DNA of 64,000 bases from contig CM114272.1 in the NCBI GenBank assembly GCA_050084515.1, forward strand, positions 3,286,001 through 3,350,000. The letters run 5' to 3'. Origin of the DNA: Blasia pusilla (taxonomy: Eukaryota > Marchantiophyta > Marchantiopsida > Blasiales). The position numbers and the translations under genes are program-made. Under the pieces are notes generated by a model. That model did not search any database. It saw nothing but the letters and a program-made list of their open reading frames with translations, and was not told the DNA's origin. Positions 9,990 through 20,359 of the stretch are shown piece by piece. Position 1 is the first letter of the stretch, and each line of letters begins with the position of its first letter.

Positions 9990-10668
9990 CAATTGAAGTA
10001 CTTCTTCTACCCAAATGAATCCTGCGCTTTCCAAAAGTCTTATCTGGTTGCCATTGGAGCTCTAGGGAATACCCTCATGATTTTTCCCATTGCTACAGGA
10101 ACGAATTGCACTAAAGACGAAGTGGACAATCTTACAAGTGTCTATTTTCATACTCGTAGACGGAGGAAGTTCGGAGCATGTTCGCATTATAGAGACCTTT
10201 GCATTTGGCATTCAACCCAAGATTGATATCAACATGTATCCGCAGAAGGTGGATGATCTCAATCCACTATTTCTGTTTGAGTCTAGAAATGGGGTGAAGA
10301 GAAACAGAATGTGTAGGCCAACGGTGGAGAGAGCAAAGTGAATTGCATCAACTCGGGAGGCAAGCATGGAAATCATCGCCACAAAAGATGTTTAGAGTGG
10401 CAATGGAATAGGAAGGATGTATTGGGTCAAGAACAACACCGTAAATTTAAGTGTCACAAGGATGTATGTGGTGCACATCTGTTTCTTTCCTGCATGTTCG
10501 TTTGATGACTTTGTCCAAAGAGAGACAAGTGGGAAAAGTTATTTGCCTTCTAAGCACATGTACTATGCGTTGCTTGTAGTTTTAAGAGAGCCGGAGGTAG
10601 GAGTAGGAATCCACCAACCAATTCTCTCCCTCAAAGGAGTGCAAAGTATTTTAAACAAACCACTTTGA
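9990..10668 (+). pseudogene. Unclassified repeat protein Y, copy A
   Basis: The frame begins DQLKYFFYPNESCAFQKSY, continues VAIGALGNTLMIFP and EVDNLTSV, then shifts frame and ends with RMYVVHICFFPACSFDDFVQ and YYALLVVLRE. It aligns over its whole length with the minus-strand frames at 42028-42740 (YIFCPNESCEFRKSY, IAIAALGNTPMIWP, EEVDNLTSIGF, RMYVTHIYFFPTCLYDDFVQ, VMYYVFLVVLRELDLGVGM). Both copies need frameshifts to be read through. It lies about 270 bp after X copy 1, the same order as at the second locus, so X and Y probably belong to one mobile element. Function unknown. Confidence 0.6.
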
Positions 10669-10844
10669 GGATGCAAAATGAGGTCTTAGATTGTACTTTC
10701 ATTTTCCAAAACCTTCACTTTGAGCTTGAACTCTATTCAGCCAAGGGAAAATGAATGATTTTTTCTAGACCTTGTATGGAAAAAGTGATTTATTCTATAT
10801 TTATGATTCCAATGATTTTTCGGTTTTTAAAATTTTGTGCAAGT

Positions 10845-10875
10845 TACAACCTGTCGGATTTAGACAGGTCGCCAA
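10845..10875. repeat. Single palindromic repeat unit
   Basis: ACAACCTGTCGGATTTAGAC followed by AGGTCGCC: a diverged unit of the GCAACCCGTCGG family. Confidence 0.45.
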
Positions 10876-11017
10876 AATGTGGAAGAGGAAAAAAAAATCT
10901 GTGGGAGTGCCTAAGCACCGAGAACAAAAATGCAAAAAAATTCCCACAAAAATTTTCCTCTCTTCAACCCAATGGAAACTCTCTTAAAAAACAAGTATCT
11001 CTTTGGGTTGAAGGTAG

Positions 11018-11068
11018 TTTCCTCTCTCCTCTCTCCTCTCTTCCTCTCTCCTCTCTTCCTCTCCTCTT
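11018..11068. repeat. CT-rich microsatellite
   Basis: A run of CTCTCCTCTCTTCCT units. The overlapping long open frames are low-complexity artefacts. Confidence 0.85.
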
Positions 11069-11107
11069 ACCGCGCCTCCATATGGAGGCTAGTCATGGTT
11101 GCACAAA

Positions 11108-11408
11108 AACGGACAAATCCTTCCTTAGGATGGACATGGACGGAGAAGTTTGGACATGTCCACGGACATGGGTTCCAAGAGGTGGGACACGCACACTTTT
11201 AGTCCATGATGGAAGGCAAGGATGAGAGGAGCAATGAGGGAGGAGAGAGTGGGAGTGGAGGTGGAGGGAGGAAGAAATGGGGGAGTACGGAACACGTATG
11301 CAAGTAAGGGGAATAAGAAAGAAGGGAAAGGTGGGGCCCATATGGACAAGTCCTTCCATAGGACGGCCATAAGTCCATGGACATGTCCACGGACACGGGC
11401 TTTGTCCA
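11108..11408 (+). repeat. Direct repeat pair with GGACATGTCCACGGACA
   Basis: Two copies of about 65 bp, at 11108-11175 and 11343-11408, share GGACAARTCCTTCC, TAGGA and GGACATGTCCACGGACA. The core GGACATGTCC is itself a perfect 10-bp palindrome. A GC-rich spacer without a gene separates them. Confidence 0.65.
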
Positions 11409-12044
11409 CATGCAACCTTGAGCCTTGTCCACCTTGCGCTATCAAGGAATCCATACGCTAACATCTTAGTCCTATCTCACACACGAACAAGAGAGGTGCT
11501 CCAACGGCCTAACATGAGAAAGATGGCTTTTTCAAGCCATCTTCCTTCCTTATATAGGTGTGGGAAGAGCCAAAAGGCTCTTCCCCTCATAATGACAATC
11601 CCCTTGGTAACTTACGCGCACATGTTACTAGGGGCGGGTGACCTACTAAACAAGTTACCCAGCTGTGAAAGATCCCAACAAGAAAGTCATAAAAAATGAC
11701 GTTCTTGATACAACAGACCTATCCTCAACCTCATCCGACACCTCGGGATGAAGTTACATTCAAAAATAGTCTGCTGGCTCTCTATGCCGTCGCCATAATA
11801 GATCTCTACCTATCGGCTACTAAGATGTGACAAAGAAGAGCAAGGGATCATTCCCTTGTGTCTTGAGTTTCCTAGTAGTCTTGGTGGGTTGTGGAAGGAG
11901 TTCTTTGGGGATGATTCAAGCCGAAGAGTCTTGTACACTTGGAAGCTTGTAATACTTTCTAGTTCTTTCCACTCTTTGAAGCAGTTGAAGTGTCTTCTCT
12001 TATGCTTCATGATCTGCGGAATTGAGTGTAAAATCTTATTGGGC

Positions 12045-12432
12045 TGCAATAGGGATGAGAGTTGAGTCTTTTGATTTCAGGAATTCCAAAAGATAATCAG
12101 GAAGAGTAACCTACCATGACGGATTTAGTTCTGAAAGTAGGATGAGCGGCCCATTCTTAAGGTCTCTTTGAGATCTTCGTTGGAATTTTCTTATTTAAGA
12201 TTTGAAAGAGTCTTTATTTGCACTTGAGAAGAATCTTTTCCAAGAGGGAAGAATCTTTTGTACTAGTGAAGACTTGGTTCTTGATGTTGGTTAAGTACTT
12301 AGTGAAGAAGGATTCATTCTTGATTTTTCTTATAAAACCTCTCTTTACTTAGGAAACAGTGATCTCTTGGGAACAAACTTAATACTTTATGATTAAAAGA
12401 GTACCTTTTTCCTTGAGTTGTATATTACACCA
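12045..12432 (+). repeat. Dispersed repeat R2, copy 1
   Basis: About 390 bp similar, in the same orientation, to 41663-42079. Shared landmarks are AGGGATGAGAGTTGAGTCTT, GTTCTGAAAGTAGG, AGGTCTCTTTGAG, GCACTTGAGAAGA, CAAGAGTC, AACCTCTCTTTACT, CAGGAAA/TAGTG, TCTCTTGGGAAC and CTTTTTCCTTGAGTTGTA near the end. No coding sequence. Likely a non-coding part of a transposable element. Confidence 0.8.
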
Positions 12433-13149
12433 TGAAAGGGTTGAACCGCATAGGGGCCCATATCTCCTAGAAATTGCACCATATGTTGAACTTTTATATA
12501 AAGTCATGTCAATCTATGGTGCCTATGGCACCCGAAAAACAAGGCATGCCTTGGTGGCCCATGTCCTCCATCTCTCTCCATGTATCACTCTCCCCATCTG
12601 TGATCTCGTCACCAGACGCGCTGTCTAGTGATGACGATCCAACCATTGATGGGAATCGGGACGGTTGCTCACTAGAAACCCCTTGATACCTCACGCCAGT
12701 CCGTGTCACTCTACTACCACTGCTCGCACTACACCGTTCTTCCTAACCCTGAAACAATGTCGCGATGACAACCTTGTCTCACCCGCTTAAGCACTCTGAC
12801 TCACCAAGAGTCTCCTAGACTCCTCACTAGCGCACCTATGCTATTGGTAATCCCCTCACGACACACCCGACCTCACACACCCTCAACACTGGGGCTCACC
12901 ATGAGCCTCTCCAACTAACTCACTTAGACTACCGACACTATCGGATCATACACGAGACCCCTTATCGGAAAATACCGTATATTCAAAAATACGCTACACA
13001 TGCATGGAGACTACACTCGTCACCATCGCTGCACCCATCTAGCAATACAAGCTACCCGATACCCATCACTAACACGAGACAAGTGCAGGGAAAGAGACTC
13101 GAATGGGTAACGTGAATACGGCGCGAAAACCTTCGAGCGCTCCTCTACC
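12433..13149. other. Gene-free stretch
   Basis: C-rich DNA with many short open frames and no recognisable domain or RNA gene. Confidence 0.5.
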
Positions 13150-13372
13150 GTTGTCCCTCGTCAACCCGCATTAGCAAGATATGAGAATAATAGACAGCGT
13201 TTCTGCGCACAATCTCCAGAATGCAAAATTGACGAAAAAATACCAACCGAGGCTACTGGCTTGCCTACCTACAACCAAAAAATTCCCTATCCCCTCGTAT
13301 ATTTCTCATGCAAAATCAGACTAGTAAAAATAGGTCACGCAACCCAAAACTCCATTCATGAATCTAGAGTGG
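13150..13372 (+). repeat. Dispersed repeat R1, copy 2
   Basis: Partner of 1420-1650 (see that entry); this copy is the more diverged at its 5' end. Confidence 0.65.
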
Positions 13373-13914
13373 CATATCAAATCACATACACCTTTAAATT
13401 TTGTAAACATCAACAATATTTTACGATGTCATGGTGGGATTATTCTCTTTGCATGAAGGTGTTTATCATTATTTTAAATTGCAGGAGTTACATTGTATAG
13501 AAAAACCCATAGCATGCATGAATCCAAGAATTATGCAAGTACTTACAAGCTACTACTTTGAGACATCTATTGCATTCCAAGAAAGCACAAAGAGGCTGGT
13601 ATATACAAGGCGGCGTTGCAATGCAAATAGAGGGAGGGAGGCATATACTCAAAGATGGCGGCTAATGGCCTCCGGCTGTTACAATGGATTGGCCTTCACA
13701 AGAAAATGGACACCTAGGCGCTGCATTCAATAGAAACCAAGTACACGATATGGTTTACAATTGAAGGGCTTCCCTTGCTGGTATTACCAAATAGTTCTTC
13801 AATCAAAAAATGCATGTAAAAAGTATAAAGTCTTTATTACAAAATTAGGAGTCCTACATTTTACTATCACTTAAGAAATATCGTTCAAGTTTAAGAAAGC
13901 ACACTTGAGCAATG

Positions 13915-14145
13915 CTATGACAAACCTATTTGCCTTCTCACGAGCCGAAAGTTTACCATGTAATTCTGATGTGCTTCGGCCGATAAGATTTGTAACCTTC
14001 CTGCCATTTCGCACAAGCTTGTCTCCAAATTTTCCGCCTCTTCGAGAGCATCACAAAGAGTTACAAGGTCCTGGACTTCCTTCTCTGTGCACGCACGTTT
14101 TGGATTCTCAAGTGCACGAGTGATTGTCTCTCGATGACTCCCAAC
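13915..14145 (-). CDS. Putative terminal exon, unknown helical protein
   Basis: A minus-strand frame ends with TAG at 13915-13917 and is open to a GCTGTAG|GTTGGG acceptor-like site at 14145. The product (about 76 residues) reads ...TRALENPKRACTEKEVQDLV, then TLCDALEEAENLETSLCEMA, then GRLQILSAEAHQNYM. It is rich in E/L heptad-like spacing and looks genuinely coding. I do not recognise the family. No upstream exon could be placed: the adjacent 123-bp tandem duplication (14136-14357) copies the putative acceptor. A competing open frame on the same strand passes through both duplicates (GQVAIVxESKDCLxISHII twice). Either a terminal exon or a fragment of a duplicated gene. Confidence 0.35.
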   Translation of the reverse strand, partial: VGSHRETITRALENPKRACTEKEVQDLVTLCDALEEAENLETSLCEMAGRLQILSAEAHQNYMVNFRLVRRQIGLS

Positions 14146-14357
14146 CTACAGCCCTCCCAAATTATGTGGCTAATTGCTAGACAATCCTTGCTCTCGTGGA
14201 CGATAGCGACCTGTCCGGTCACTATTGGTAAAGATAATGAATAAAAACCCTCAATATTGACTCCCAACCTACAGCCCTCCAAAATTATGTGGCTAATTGT
14301 AAGACAATCCTTGCTCTCCTGGACGATAGCGACCTGTCCGGTCACTATTGGTAAAGG
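14136..14357. repeat. 123-bp tandem duplication
   Basis: Copies start at 14136 and 14259 (GACTCCCAACCTACAGCCCT), each running to GGTCACTATTGGTAAAG. The similar part is about 98 bp and the period is 123 bp, a multiple of three, so a minus-strand frame stays open across both. It overlaps the upstream edge of the exon at 13915-14145. Confidence 0.9.
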
Positions 14358-15990
14358 TAAAGGGGCCGCATAAGCAAATGAAAAACGGAGAGGGCCGGTC
14401 AAGCAAGCAAAGTTGGGGCGGGGGCCACTTAAGAAAAACCTCAACTACAAAATTGATAGTAAAACTTTGTACGCGAGCTGCCATAAACTTGTCAAGACGA
14501 CGATATGGATGTGGATTAATAGGATTCTGCCCAAGATAAAACCCAATTGAAGATCAACAGGTGTCATTCGACTCTCGAATTACGCATCGAACTCGGATCT
14601 TCGACGTAGGGGCATTTAAATGGGCACGTGGGCCTATGGTTAAATTTGAAAGATATTATCGTCAGCTGAATCCTGGATCTACATGCATGACGTGGGTGTG
14701 CATCAGGGAACACCCTCTCCACTTCTCTTTCGCCATCTGTGGTGGCGTGAAGCGTTCGACGACTCAAAACAGGGATGTGAAGTACAGGTCCATCGCGAGA
14801 CCGATTTCTCCGACCGAGACAGGATGATGGGCAACACCACCGCGATGCGAGACCGCTTTCTCCGAAGACGATTTACACGCGGGATTTACCAGTTTCCGCA
14901 ACAAGGATGTGTGCAATACAAATGAAGAATAGCAAGGGGACTAATTGCTGTAAGAGCGGGTGGTAAAATTAAAATTAAGGATAGGATTGACTCTTTCGAT
15001 ACCAATTTCTCCGAAAACGATACGCTATACAATTCTAAGACTAATTGTTCCGGGAGTGTTATAGATTGTGAGGTTGTCAAAGCTCACTCACCATGTCTTG
15101 CGTGCGTCACGGGGATGAATTGCAACAGTTTCCCCCGGAACAAATGGGAAGGGGGCCGAGTTTCATTTTGTCTCTGTTCTTGATTGTGATTTGGTTCCAG
15201 GAGCTTTTCTTCTTCGAACTATTTCCATTTCCTTGGCCCTAAGCTTTCATACAACTACTAAGTGCTGTCTGAAGATCTTCTCGTACGAATTGATCCCAGG
15301 CCCCCGCCTCGAGTCATGATGGATACAAAAATTAAGGGTTTTCCGCTTGGACACTCAAGTTTAAGCGATAACAAGCAAACTGAACTCTGCTAGAACAGGT
15401 CCGGTGTGTGCACACATAGCTTTGTGATTAGAAACGAACTTCACTACTAAAGGTATACCTCAACGTACGTTTCAACTCGATTCCAATTCCCATCAAATCT
15501 GAACCTATGCGGGCGTGAGTGCAGTCCATTTCATCGTGTGAAATTTCTCAATCAACTCGATATACAAGTGAGCGTGAACTCCGGCAATTAACAAGGCACA
15601 AGGTCGCCATACATAACACGCCACTGGGAATTATGAGGACAACTCACTGAATTGAATTTGCATGCGTTAGGGTGATAAACCAATTTCAAATCGAAACTGA
15701 GATGATGTTAGGTACTCAAAGCATTCCTCGTCCGAGAAACGCAAGCTTTAAGAAGAGAAACTCCACATGTGGAGGCGATGTCCCGATAAAATCCCCAGTT
15801 TGTAGAGTTATTGATCAAGTTAGATCAGCTTAATAGTTGCCGATCGACCTTACCTGAAACCTTTCCACTCGTAACTTTGTCTTCGATCTAAACACAATGA
15901 CATGCACCCTTAGATCGTTATTAAGTGCGCCCTGCCTAGGTACACTTGTATACGAACAAATAGCTTGGAAAGTCCACAGCATAATTTCAT
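14358..15990. other. Intergenic region downstream of germin-like gene 1
   Basis: No supported gene. A short degenerate motif recurs at 14801-15020 (GAGACCG-ATTTCTCCGA, ACCGCTTTCTCCGAAGACGA and CCAATTTCTCCGAAAACGAT). The remainder looks single copy. Confidence 0.5.
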
Positions 15991-16620
15991 CTATGCCTTG
16001 GCTTGAGCCGCCTTCAACTTTGCGATAACATCATCAGACACCTCGAACGACTTCTTGAGCACTTCGTCGGAGATCGTGCTGCCGAAGAGGGTGGCGGGTA
16101 ATCGAACGAGCCCTGGGTTCGAGCTGCTGAATCCAACAACAGCCTTGGCTGAAGTGTACTTGTCATTGTTGATCTGGAAGTGGACCAAACCCTTGGGGAA
16201 AACGAAAAGGTCTCCCGGCTGCAACTTTTGGGTGAACAGCTTTGGCACGGGGGCGGTGGTGTCGAGAAGTCCGACGTCGATTGTTCCTTCGATGAGGAAA
16301 AGGACCTCTGTGCCTCGAGGATGTGTGTGGAGGGGGTTCACGGTCCCTGGTGGGAACTGGATCAAGGCAGCCGACACACCGAGTCCTGTGAGCGCTACGA
16401 ACCCGTTGGCACTATTAGCAGGAGTGACAGTGGCGAATCCTCCGGGGGCGGCAACGACGTTCCTCAATTTTTCACTGGTGAAGAAGTTGCCATCGATATT
16501 CGCAGCACTCAAGTTTGGTGGAATGAAGAAGTCGGTGGTGAGCTCGGGATCGGAAGCGTTCACTCCCAGGGCAAACGCTGCAGCAAACAAAACTACAGCG
16601 AAGAGCATGGTGCGACCCAT
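15991..16620 (-). CDS. Germin-like protein 1 (cupin, secreted)
   Basis: Intronless, 209 residues from ATG 16620, the first in-frame ATG; a further 24 bp upstream are open but lack ATG. Residues 1-22 form a signal peptide (hydrophobic core LFAVVLFAAAFALGV, cleavage near A22/S24). The cupin fold follows. Box 1 is GTVNPLHTHPRGTE with metal ligands H98, H100 and E105; box 2 is PGDLFVFPKGLVHFQIN with H147. These four residues bind manganese in germins, which act as apoplastic superoxide dismutases or oxalate oxidases; the activity of this protein cannot be told from sequence. The mature protein has no cysteine, so it lacks the disulphide near the N-terminus that seed-plant germins have. The C-terminal helix DEVLKKSFEVSDDVIAKLK is typical. 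It is divergent from germin-like gene 2, 2.06 kb away. Confidence 0.95.
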   Translation of the reverse strand: MGRTMLFAVVLFAAAFALGVNASDPELTTDFFIPPNLSAANIDGNFFTSEKLRNVVAAPGGFATVTPANSANGFVALTGLGVSAALIQFPPGTVNPLHTHPRGTEVLFLIEGTIDVGLLDTTAPVPKLFTQKLQPGDLFVFPKGLVHFQINNDKYTSAKAVVGFSSSNPGLVRLPATLFGSTISDEVLKKSFEVSDDVIAKLKAAQAKA

Positions 16621-16827
16621 GATTGCAGAAAATCGAGATTCCAAACTACTTGCAAACCTCTGTGACCTGAAATCTGGATACCCTTCAGATGTACATGTAT
16701 GGTTCGGAATCCTCTGAGAATTCCCGGCTGTAAACTCTTATAGATCCAGTGCGCGTATTTGAGAATAGATAAGGACCGAACAGGTTCGACTTGCTGAGCT
16801 AATAATAATACCCGGAGATCTTCCTTC

Positions 16828-16835
16828 TTTAAATA
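16828..16835 (-). promoter_or_regulatory. TATA box candidate for germin-like gene 1
   Basis: On the minus strand this reads TATTTAAA, 208 bp upstream of the ATG. It is the best TATA-like element in the near upstream region; the start site is not known. Confidence 0.4.
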
Positions 16836-18120
16836 CTCCTTCCACTCGAGCCTCCCCAGGCTATGTCTCGTACATCCTTCAATGTGTTAGTCAAATCCAT
16901 ACTTCGGACTCTGCCTCCGTGGACCGAGCCATGCATGCGCCGGTCAAGTTTCAAGGTGGAAGGAAAGTGATGAAACAAACCGTCTGGTGGATGAGGCTTG
17001 CTTGTCACTCACACCAGCCCAGGTACAACATTCGCGAGGTCTTTGCGCGTCTGATTCTTGCTTCTAGCGGTTGGTTTTCCTCGCCATATTCACCCCGTCT
17101 ACGTTTGGCGGTGAGCTAGTTTTAGCGGTCGGGTTTTCCCACCCCATTCTACGTGGTTCAAGCAGGTTGGGACTTAGAGTCTTAGACTGGCAACCAAAGT
17201 CAAATTCACTACGTCGAGAGGACCTGGACAAGCTTCCGGAGACTGTGTGACAATGTGTAACCCGACACTTACACGTGTGCGCGTGCACCAAGTCGGCCCC
17301 TCTAATCTAAACTTCGGAGAACTTCTGAGACCTCTTTCGAAAGAGTTAAGCTTGCCGACCGTGGACGTCAGATTATACACTACAGTGGTTGAGCGTGAGC
17401 CAGGAATACGCCCGGAAGCATGTTACGTGGCACTGGTGTAATAAGGTGGAGAATGCGAATCACACGCGAGTTCGAATTTTATTTTATTTTTTTCAATTTT
17501 AGTTGTTTTTTAATGTCTCGAATGTATCACGAAACGACAAAAATATGACCGTATTAAAAAAATTTAAGGGATGAGAGAATCGGTAGTGGGCAATTAAAGA
17601 TGTACTCCAAAATCTGAGGTCAGGAATTGACTCATTTTGAAACAGATTCCCCACTCCACATCATTTTATCTTTCAAACTACTTTTTTTTGACAGTTCGAG
17701 GGACGGAGCCAACCGAAGTTCGTGAAACTAGTGTGATTAAAGGTGTTTCACCCATACAAATTTTCTACAGGCTTTTCTATATAGTTTTTGGATCTGCAGA
17801 TCCTCTTGGAGTCTTCCTTCCGATTCAAATCATACATGCTAAATCTTTTCTAGCAAAGAAAATTCCGAGTTCTTATAAGTTACGTTCCTGCACCTCTCGG
17901 TTTGCTTCATGAGCTCATCTTCACTTGGATGCTCACGTCAGTGTAATTCTTTATGGTACGAAGAAAGAATTATAGGGACCTTGAACATTCTACGGAAGTT
18001 AGTCTTCAAGAAACTGCAACAGAAAATCTTCACTCCTACGTTTGCTCTTCTAAGCCGTCCAATTCCGATCAAATTTCGGACTCACCCAAACACTTGCATG
18101 GAGCTGGCTAATAAAAACAT
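16836..18120. other. Intergenic region between divergent germin-like genes
   Basis: No supported gene. It contains the shared upstream region of the two cupin genes. Apart from the hairpin at 18122-18181 I see no repeat. Confidence 0.5.
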
Positions 18121-18121
18121 T

Positions 18122-18181
18122 GATGTTTTTATTTTCCCAATTGGTGTTTTTATTAATGTCGGAAGGGAAAATAAAAACATC
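18122..18181. repeat. Inverted repeat, perfect 17-bp arms
   Basis: GATGTTTTTATTTTCCC at 18122-18138 pairs perfectly with 18165-18181 around a 26-bp loop. It lies about 500 bp upstream of germin-like gene 2 and could be a short MITE-like relic. Confidence 0.75.
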
Positions 18182-18574
18182 AACTGACCTTTTCCCTTAC
18201 GACATTTTCCGTCCAAGAGTGGCCCGCGGGGGTCCATTCGAAAGTATGCGTAAAAGTCAATTGGCGCGTTGCGATGCTTCTTCAACCTTCCAGAATAGGC
18301 GCGCTGCAATTGCTGCTTCCGGGACCGGTGGAGACTCAAACGAGTGCATAGGGTACATAGGTGCAGGACGAATGTGGACAGAGCGGTCCAGACCTAGGGC
18401 CTAGGTGACCATAGGTTGCCATCTGGACCCTGCTGCTGTTAATCTTGCGGACGAGTGAGGCGCTACAGCGCGTTCATTTCGTTGGTATTTAGGCTGGCAG
18501 TGCAGAGTTCGAATTGAAACAAGGCAGTTCCGTGCACTCACATAGAGACAAGGTCACTTGCAGAGCTCACGAAA

Positions 18575-18583
18575 TCTATATTA
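18575..18583 (+). promoter_or_regulatory. TATA box candidate for germin-like gene 2
   Basis: CTATATTA about 105 bp upstream of the ATG at 18684. Weak but well placed. Confidence 0.3.
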
Positions 18584-18683
18584 CCTAAGGCGTATTGAGT
18601 TTGATTCACATAGCTTTAACTTACAATCCTTTTAGACATCGTTTTTCTTCTTCCCAGGGGAAGTGGTAGTTTTTACCGTCACC

Positions 18684-19316
18684 ATGGAGCGGAGGGTTTT
18701 GGTCGTTGCGCTGGTTCTTGTTGCGATGATGTCTCAGGTGCACGCCTCGGATCCAGAGCTCACGACGGACTTCAAAGTACCAGACGGGGTGGATATTAAT
18801 AGCTTGAATGGAAGTTTCTTCACTTTCACGGAATTTAGGGATGTGAAGGCAAATGCATCTCTCTTTCCCATTGTTTCCGCGGCGAGAGCAGACTTCTCAA
18901 ACTTTCGTGCGCTCGACGGTCTTGGCATCTCTCCGGTGCTCCTTGTCTTCCTGCCAGGCACTGTGAACCCTCCCCATGTACATCCCCGCGCGTCCGAGCT
19001 CGTGTTCGTGATCGAAGGACAAGTTGACATCGGATTCGTGGACACCACCAACAAGCTCCGGACACAGAGCTTGAAGACAGGCGATCTCTTTGTTACTCCC
19101 AGGGGCTTGGTTCACTTCCAGATTAACAGATACCAATCGACTGCAAAGATTATCAACATCTTCTCTAGCTCAGGTCCAGGAGTTGCGAGGATGCCTGTCA
19201 CTCTCTTCGGATCAGGTATCAATGACGACGTCCTCCAGAAATCCTTCGCGGTGTCAGCTGATGTGATCCAGAAGCTCAAAAACGCTCAGAACAGCTCTCC
19301 CGGATCACCATACTAG
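18684..19316 (+). CDS. Germin-like protein 2 (cupin, secreted)
   Basis: Intronless, 210 residues. ATG 18684 lies in a good context (GTCACCATGG); an upstream GTG at 18663 is not needed. Residues 1-21 are a signal peptide (VLVVALVLVAMMSQVHA, then SDPELTTDF, the same mature N-terminus as germin-like protein 1). Cupin box 1 is GTVNPPHVHPRASE with ligands H98, H100 and E105; box 2 is TGDLFVTPRGLVHFQIN with H144. All four metal ligands are present, so the protein should bind manganese in the cell wall. It has no cysteine. N-x-S/T sites lie at N42, N57 and N203. It is about half identical to germin-like protein 1 by eye, which points to an old local duplication with inversion. The two genes are transcribed away from each other. 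Confidence 0.95.
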   Translation: MERRVLVVALVLVAMMSQVHASDPELTTDFKVPDGVDINSLNGSFFTFTEFRDVKANASLFPIVSAARADFSNFRALDGLGISPVLLVFLPGTVNPPHVHPRASELVFVIEGQVDIGFVDTTNKLRTQSLKTGDLFVTPRGLVHFQINRYQSTAKIINIFSSSGPGVARMPVTLFGSGINDDVLQKSFAVSADVIQKLKNAQNSSPGSPY

Positions 19317-20002
19317 AAGTAATCATGGCCTGCACACATGCGTCCAAGCGATGAGTACACGCTGTGGTTAACGATACAACTCCCGCGATGGTCTGTGGTA
19401 GTGTCCAACAGAAGCGAGTGGGTATATTGAAACTGCATATCTAATGGAGGGTTAGGCTAGACTTTGTTTCGTTCCAAGACTACTCCGGCCCTCATTTCTA
19501 ATTTATGAATAATTAAGGACATATTACAGAGTTGATTCTCTCAGGAGATTTTATTGTTCCTTGAGTGCACAAGCACAGTGACAATAATATAAGCCTCGGG
19601 CTAATAAGTAATATATTTGAGCTTGTCAGCATATTTAAGAAGAAGGTCTTCCCACCACATGAGCTCAGACTGTCGCTGGTCAGTAAATTCAGTCTTCGAT
19701 TTGTTCATCAAGTGAATCGTCTCTGCTGCACTCGTGCATTTTTCTTCACCACCCCAAAATCCGATAAGATTTGGCCCGAAGCTTTGAAAAGCACTGCAGC
19801 GGAGATTGGAGAGTGATATGGCGTTTCCATCCAACATCAAAGCTATGAAAAATTGAATAGGGTATTTCTTGTTTTTAGAGTGACATGCATCAAAGCCAAC
19901 CACCTTCTGCGCATAGGGGATAATAGACTTATGCTTGATGAAGAAATAAAAAATTGCTTAAACCTTACAGATTTAGAGTCCCAGACTTCCCATATAGTAG
20001 TT
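19317..20002. other. 3' flank of germin-like gene 2
   Basis: No supported gene. A 100-codon minus-strand open frame at 19601-19903 has no recognisable domain and is left out. Confidence 0.5.
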
Positions 20003-20050
20003 GCGAGAATTCACAAATGAAATTCACGAATTTCATTTTTGAATTCTCGC
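20003..20050. repeat. Near-perfect palindrome, 23-bp arms
   Basis: GCGAGAATTCACAAATGAAATTC (20003-20025, quoted here as GCGAGAATTC ... GAAATTC) pairs with 20028-20050 with one mismatch and a 2-base centre. Extrusion as a cruciform is possible. Confidence 0.85.
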
Positions 20051-20225
20051 ATCATCAATTTGTGTGATGGTATTACTCTTCATAGTCTCTGAATTGAAAC
20101 CTTATGAATTAGACATGTATGTGACTCAAGATCTCCGATCCAGTTACCTATAATGAACTTTAAAACTGTCGAATCACCAGTACCTAGAAGTTAGCATCAT
20201 ACATTGATAAATTTGATCAGAAACA

Positions 20226-20359
20226 TTACAAGTTCCAGACTGTTATAAAGGATTATTCCACGCTACACATATATATCATTAGTTCGCATCACAAGTTCCA
20301 GACTGCTACTAGTCAGATACAAAGGATTATTCCACGCTACACATATACATCATTAGTTC
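20226..20359. repeat. Tandem duplication, about 65-70 bp
   Basis: Two copies of ACAAGTTCCAGACTG, TACAAAGGATTATTCC and ACGCTACACATATA, ending CATCATTAGTTCG. They are nearly identical, so the duplication is recent. Confidence 0.9.

Noticed and set aside
11093-11464. Several overlapping 77-123 codon frames on both strands
   Set aside because: Low-complexity GA/CT-rich DNA and a direct repeat create open frames in all phases.
1420-13372. R1 copies as LTRs of one 12-kb retrotransposon
   Set aside because: No TG...CA ends, no primer-binding site, no gag-pol between them; divergence is high.
16055-16717. 220-codon plus-strand open frame
   Set aside because: Antisense shadow of germin-like gene 1, whose frame has all cupin motifs.
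18734-19136. Minus-strand open frames of 76-106 codons
   Set aside because: Antisense shadows of germin-like gene 2.
19601-19903. 100-codon minus-strand open frame after germin-like gene 2
   Set aside because: No recognisable domain and no supporting context; kept out as unsupported.
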